From Brevibacillus reuszeri (GTDB taxonomy: Bacteria; Bacillota; Bacilli; Brevibacillales; Brevibacillaceae): a stretch of 64,000 bases of DNA. Position 1 is the stretch's first letter, and every line of letters starts with the position of its first letter. The notes beneath the pieces were generated by a model. That model was not told the origin of the DNA and made no database searches. It was given only the letters and a program-made list of their open reading frames with translations. Positions 60,820 through 64,000 of this stretch are shown piece by piece. Position numbers and translations under genes: made by a program. The stretch is from assembly GCF_001187725.1 (NCBI RefSeq), contig NZ_LGIQ01000011.1, forward strand, positions 62,001-126,000. Reading direction: 5' to 3'.

Positions 60820-61997
60820 CTGGAGGTCGCGATGTCTGTTCCTTTTGTTTCCTTTCCAATCGCCAGCAGCACGAGGGTGCCGAGTACAAGGACAACGGTA
60901 AAGATGCTAAAAATGAACGCGTAGCTGTAATGCTGGGCTGAGAAATAGCCGACGAGATAAGGCGCGATAATACTGCCGATGCGCCCTACTCCAGAGGCAA
61001 AGCCCGAGCCTGTAGCCCGCAGTGGTGTCGGATAATTTTCCGGCGTATAAGCGTAGAGCGCTCCCCAGGCCCCCAGATTAAAGAAGGAGAGCAGGGCCCC
61101 TGTAACCAAAAGGCCTGTTGTTCCACTGCTTTGACCAAATGCATACGCCATGATTCCAGTCATGAATAAAAATGTCGCCAGCGTACTTTTCCTTCCCCAC
61201 TTTTCCACGAGGTAGGCTGCTGCAAAATACCCTGGCAGCTGGGCCAAGGTCATGATCAAAACGTACTCAAAGCTTTTGATCATTGTAAAGCCTTTGTCAA
61301 CCAGCACGGATGGCATCCACAGGAACATGCCGTAGTAGGAAAAGGTAATAGCAAACCAAACCACCCACAGCGTCATGGTTTCCTTTTGATGAGCAGTCCA
61401 GATTTTTTTCAATGGTACCCTCTCTGCTCTGGGCTGAAACTTTGGTGATTCTGGAATGCTTTTTCGCGCAAACAAGGCATACACGATCGGCAATGCCCCG
61501 ATGATCACCGCAACACGCCAGCCGTAGTTCGGAATGATAAAGTAGGAAATGACTGCTGCTGCAATCCAGCCGACTGCCCAAAAGCTTTCCAGAAGCACAA
61601 CTGTACGGCCACGCTTTTCTAGGGGAGCAAATTCATTGACCAACGTCGAAGCTACCGGCAGCTCTGCTCCGAGCCCAAGCCCCATCAAGAATCGGAATAG
61701 AAGCATGGTCAAAAAACCAGTGGCAAACGCGCTGGCAAGACTCGCTGCCCCAAACAGCAGGAGTGTAAGTAAAAAGATCGGCTTGCGTCCGATCCGGTCG
61801 GCCAAATACCCGCCAATAAACGCCCCAAGCGCCATCCCCACCAAATTACCGGTCCCCAATAACCCGGCTTCTTCCCCAGACAAGCCCCACTCTTGCCTGA
61901 GCGCTACCATAATAAATGATAAAAGTGCAACATCCATAGCATCAAACATCCAACCGAAGCCGGCCGCCCAAAATACTTTCTTGTAAGGTGCTGACAT
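60816..61997 (-). CDS. MFS transporter, sugar/niacin-carrier type (NiaP-like)
   Basis: 393 residues, twelve helices. MFS signatures GYLADRIGRKPI, PESPKFQP after helix 6, and VEKWGRKSTL. The N-terminal FGWMFDAMDVALLSFIM and LPVASTLVNEFAPLEKRGRT regions look like NiaP/YceI and aromatic-acid carriers. It overlaps the convergent WYL gene by four bases. Substrate unproved; nicotinate or another organic acid is plausible. Confidence 0.88.
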   Translation of the reverse strand: MSAPYKKVFWAAGFGWMFDAMDVALLSFIMVALRQEWGLSGEEAGLLGTGNLVGMALGAFIGGYLADRIGRKPIFLLTLLLFGAASLASAFATGFLTMLLFRFLMGLGLGAELPVASTLVNEFAPLEKRGRTVVLLESFWAVGWIAAAVISYFIIPNYGWRVAVIIGALPIVYALFARKSIPESPKFQPRAERVPLKKIWTAHQKETMTLWVVWFAITFSYYGMFLWMPSVLVDKGFTMIKSFEYVLIMTLAQLPGYFAAAYLVEKWGRKSTLATFLFMTGIMAYAFGQSSGTTGLLVTGALLSFFNLGAWGALYAYTPENYPTPLRATGSGFASGVGRIGSIIAPYLVGYFSAQHYSYAFIFSIFTVVLVLGTLVLLAIGKETKGTDIATSS

Positions 61998-62229
61998 TTG
62001 CTATTCCCTGCTTTCTTCTCGAATGCTTTCACGTAGCTTTTGTACTCATTTCACTTTTGACTTCATTTTCCTGCCAAGCCAGCACATTTGCTCGATGATC
62101 CTTTGCTTAATAACAGCGTGACCCGGACTCTCACGCGACATACTTTCTGTGCGATAACGTTCCTTTTTTGACCCGTCTCTCTATGGTAAGCTGTTTTGTA
62201 TACATTTGGAAATGGAGTGTTTTGCGATA

Positions 62230-62466
62230 ATGAAATCGAGCATCTATCTGATTCTGGCCACGGTTACGTTTCTTACCAGCGGAATTATCTACACAGCCGA
62301 GAGAGCTATTGCTTATTATTCCTGGATTGGGCAAATGCAAGCGAAGACAGGGAGCTTTCCAACGGAACCAGAGCTTCCTTCTCTGGTGACAAATGGCTAT
62401 GTCCTCTTTTTCCTCGCGTTTAGTCTTTTTCTCGTTGTACTGATGTTTCTCGATCGAAAAAAGTAA
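62230..62466 (+). CDS. Small two-helix membrane protein, unknown
   Basis: 78 residues with helices at about 5-26 and 53-71 joined by an external loop (SWIGQMQAKTGSFPTEPELP). ATG 62230 is preceded by TGGAGTG; an earlier in-frame ATG at 62206 lacks a ribosome site. A good terminator follows. No family recognised. Confidence 0.6.
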   Translation: MKSSIYLILATVTFLTSGIIYTAERAIAYYSWIGQMQAKTGSFPTEPELPSLVTNGYVLFFLAFSLFLVVLMFLDRKK

Positions 62467-62474
62467 GAAAAGAC

Positions 62475-62505
62475 CAAAAAGGCATGCGTCATGGCATGCC
62501 TTTTC
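62475..62505. terminator. Bidirectional terminator
   Basis: AAAAAGGCATGC / GCATGCCTTTT hairpin between the small membrane protein gene and the convergent SDR gene. Confidence 0.9.
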
Positions 62506-62510
62506 CTATC

Positions 62511-63254
62511 TTAAACGAAACCGCCATTTACACGGATGGTTTGTCCCGTCACCCATTGGGATTCCGCGCCTGCCAGGAATAGAACTGCACCGATGATGTC
62601 CTCCGGCTCGCCAAGGCGTTGAAAGGAGTTCATTCTCACAATCGCGTCAATCTGCTCCTGGCTTTTGCCTTGGCTAAACAGCTCTGTATTTACCGGACCT
62701 GGTGCGACTGCATTGATTGTAATTCCTTTTGGCCCCAGCTCCTTCGCCAGCTGTCGGGTAAACTGCTCCACCGCCCCTTTTGTCCCTGCATATACGCTGT
62801 ATTGTGGAAACATAGCTCCGGTCACAGACGTGGAGAAGTTAATGATGCGCCCCCCTGAAGTCATATGCTGCGCAGCGCGTTGACAAGCAAAGAAGGTCCC
62901 TTTAACATTGGTGGCAAACAGGCGGTCGAAATCCTCTTCTGTAACAGCTTCAAGAGGCTTGGTAATCATCAGTCCTGCATTGTTGATCAGAACATCTATT
63001 TTTCCATACACGCGAAGCGATTCCTCAATCAGTTTATTGACTTCTGCCACTTTGCTAAGGTCAGCCGAAATGGCAACTGCCTCTCCGCCTTCGCTTTGAA
63101 TGTGGCGCACTGCTTCCTCTGCCAATGACTTGTTGCTATTGTAATTGATAATGACCTTCGCGCCTTCGCGAGCAAATCGCTCTGCCATCGACCGACCGAT
63201 CCCTCTGGATGCGCCAGTGATAAGAACCACCCTGCCATCGAATGCTTTATCCAT
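62511..63254 (-). CDS. Short-chain dehydrogenase/reductase (FabG-like)
   Basis: 247 residues, classical SDR: VLITGASRGIGRSMA, NNAG, INFSTSVTG (Ser), YSVYAGTKGAVEQF (Tyr/Lys), APGPVNTELF and the C-terminal VTGQTIRVNGGFV. ATG 63254 follows GGGGAG. Divergent from the HxlR regulator gene, which probably controls it. NADP-dependent 3-oxoacyl or aldehyde reduction is possible. Confidence 0.92.
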   Translation of the reverse strand: MDKAFDGRVVLITGASRGIGRSMAERFAREGAKVIINYNSNKSLAEEAVRHIQSEGGEAVAISADLSKVAEVNKLIEESLRVYGKIDVLINNAGLMITKPLEAVTEEDFDRLFATNVKGTFFACQRAAQHMTSGGRIINFSTSVTGAMFPQYSVYAGTKGAVEQFTRQLAKELGPKGITINAVAPGPVNTELFSQGKSQEQIDAIVRMNSFQRLGEPEDIIGAVLFLAGAESQWVTGQTIRVNGGFV

Positions 63255-63440
63255 CGTTTGTCCACTCCCCGTACCCGTCTGGATGTTTTTGAACCTAAGC
63301 AAAGTGTAATGGGCTCATGTCCCCCCAACAAGAAGGCACTTTTTCATCGGATAGTTACTTTCATGTAGGAATTCGATCAGCTAACAATTAGTATCGTCCT
63401 GAAAAAGGAAAAAAGATGTACGGAAGGAAGCTGAACACCC

Positions 63441-63815
63441 ATGTTTCTGGATATTTTGCGAGCAGACCCGGCTTACGATGAAGAGGATATTGATTGCTAT
63501 ATTCACGTTTCGACGACGATTCAGGCGATTGGCGGCAGGTGGAAGATGCTGATTCTTTGGCATTTGGAGGAAGGCGAGCGACGTTACAATGAGCTGCGCC
63601 GCCTCATCCCTGGCGTCTCTCAGAAAATGCTGTCTCAGCAACTAAAGGAATTGGAGCAGGATGGATTAATTGAGCGCAAGGTATTTCCGGAAACGCCACC
63701 ACGTGTGGAATATGCCATGACGCCCTACGGAAAAACGCTTCGACCGATTTTCGATATCATGTATGAATGGGGTGTGAATCACCGCCAGCGTCAAACTACG
63801 GAAGGTACAGAATGA
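63441..63815 (+). CDS. HxlR-family transcriptional regulator
   Basis: 124 residues, winged helix: TIQAIGGRWKMLILWHLEEGE, YNELRRLIPGVSQKMLSQQL and RKVFPETPPRVEYAMTPYG, the HxlR signature. An N-terminal Cys (DCYIH, residue 19) is at the place where redox-sensing members carry one. GGAAGG upstream of ATG 63441. Divergent from the SDR at 62511-63254 with 186 bases between; aldehyde-responsive control as in HxlR/YodB relatives is possible. Confidence 0.9.
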   Translation: MFLDILRADPAYDEEDIDCYIHVSTTIQAIGGRWKMLILWHLEEGERRYNELRRLIPGVSQKMLSQQLKELEQDGLIERKVFPETPPRVEYAMTPYGKTLRPIFDIMYEWGVNHRQRQTTEGTE

Positions 63816-63839
63816 GAAGTGTGTGACTGCACACATAGC

Positions 63840-63890
63840 AAAAGGATGCGCGGGCAAGTACTTCTACCCTCTTGCCTCCGCATCCTTTTT
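63840..63890. terminator. Bidirectional terminator
   Basis: AAAAGGATGCG-GGCAAG / CTTGCC-CGCATCCTTTTT hairpin between the HxlR gene and the gene entering from the right edge. Confidence 0.88.
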
Positions 63891-63897
63891 CAGATCG

Positions 63898-64000
63898 CTA
63901 CTTCACAATCTGTTCTTCCTGATTGCTCTGTTTCTTCTTTACGTGCCAGTACAGCTCATGCACAAACTGCTCTGTCGACTCTTGCAAGCGTCGGGCTGCT
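63898..64000 (-). CDS. C-terminal end of a protein cut by the window edge
   Basis: An open frame from the right edge to a TAG at 63898-63900 encodes about 34 residues rich in Gln, Lys and Glu (STEQFVHELYWHVKKKQ). A terminator directly after it and normal codon use support a real gene. Family not recognisable from this piece. Confidence 0.55.
   Translation of the reverse strand, partial: AARRLQESTEQFVHELYWHVKKKQSNQEEQIVK

Noticed and set aside
1..64000. CRISPR arrays, prophage, transposases, rRNA and tRNA genes
   Set aside because: I read for regularly spaced repeats, transposase motifs and tRNA-like or rRNA-like sequence and found none.

Overview
The window looks like chromosome of a low-to-mid GC endospore-forming Firmicute of the Brevibacillus/Paenibacillaceae type. 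The reasons are strong AGGAGG-type ribosome sites, frequent GTG/TTG starts, lipoprotein-type ABC binding proteins, a sigma-Y-like ECF operon, a TagO-like transferase, catabolite-responsive (cre) sites and a MalT-like LuxR regulator. No rRNA, tRNA, CRISPR array, phage or insertion sequence was seen. The species call is inference; I could not search a database.

Region 1 (1-11423, minus strand) is the most interesting part. An ABC importer of the 2-aminoethylphosphonate (AEP) type (binding protein, ATPase, and a permease broken by a 2-base frameshift) is followed by phnX, phnW and a DeoR-type regulator. A bacterial microcompartment (BMC) operon follows directly: two BMC-H shell genes, a CoA-acylating aldehyde dehydrogenase with a C-terminal encapsulation-type helix, another BMC-H, a PduL-type phosphotransacylase, an unrecognised BMC-associated protein and a BMC-P pentamer cut by the window edge. 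Read as a pathway this gives AEP -> phosphonoacetaldehyde -> acetaldehyde + Pi -> acetyl-CoA -> acetyl-phosphate. That would be a microcompartment fed by C-P bond cleavage, which I do not know to have been characterised.

Region 2 (11457-13340, plus) is a sigma-Y-like ECF operon with a good autoregulatory promoter and a CPBP-family membrane protease. Region 3 (13371-20022, minus) is a second ABC import operon with an alkaline-phosphatase-superfamily hydrolase, a DeoR regulator related to the first, and a PHP phosphatase. Its promoter region shares a 15-base element with the AEP operon. Beyond it lies a long imperfect inverted repeat (20084-20292) that ends in a T-run and has no gene.

Region 4 (20531-45085) is ordinary accessory chromosome: VOC protein, TetR with a clear operator, GNATs, TagO, a DnaQ-like exonuclease, an operon of RidA, YheO-like regulator, dipeptidase and CocE hydrolase, a histidine kinase, two penicillin-recognising serine hydrolases beside an oligopeptide-binding lipoprotein, small DUF proteins, a MocR regulator, CapA and a MalT-like regulator.

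Region 5 (45122-64000) holds an HSD10-like dehydrogenase behind a sigma-54-like promoter, and a deletion scar where a MerR/methyltransferase gene and a sodium:solute symporter are both cut at the same point. It also holds an enolase-superfamily racemase and a zinc alcohol dehydrogenase behind a consensus sigma-54 promoter. Close by is a divergent cluster of iron alcohol dehydrogenase, histidine kinase, NtrC-type regulator and BenE-like transporter. Regulator/oxidoreductase pairs (WYL with SDR, HxlR with SDR), an MFS carrier and a gene cut by the right edge complete the window.
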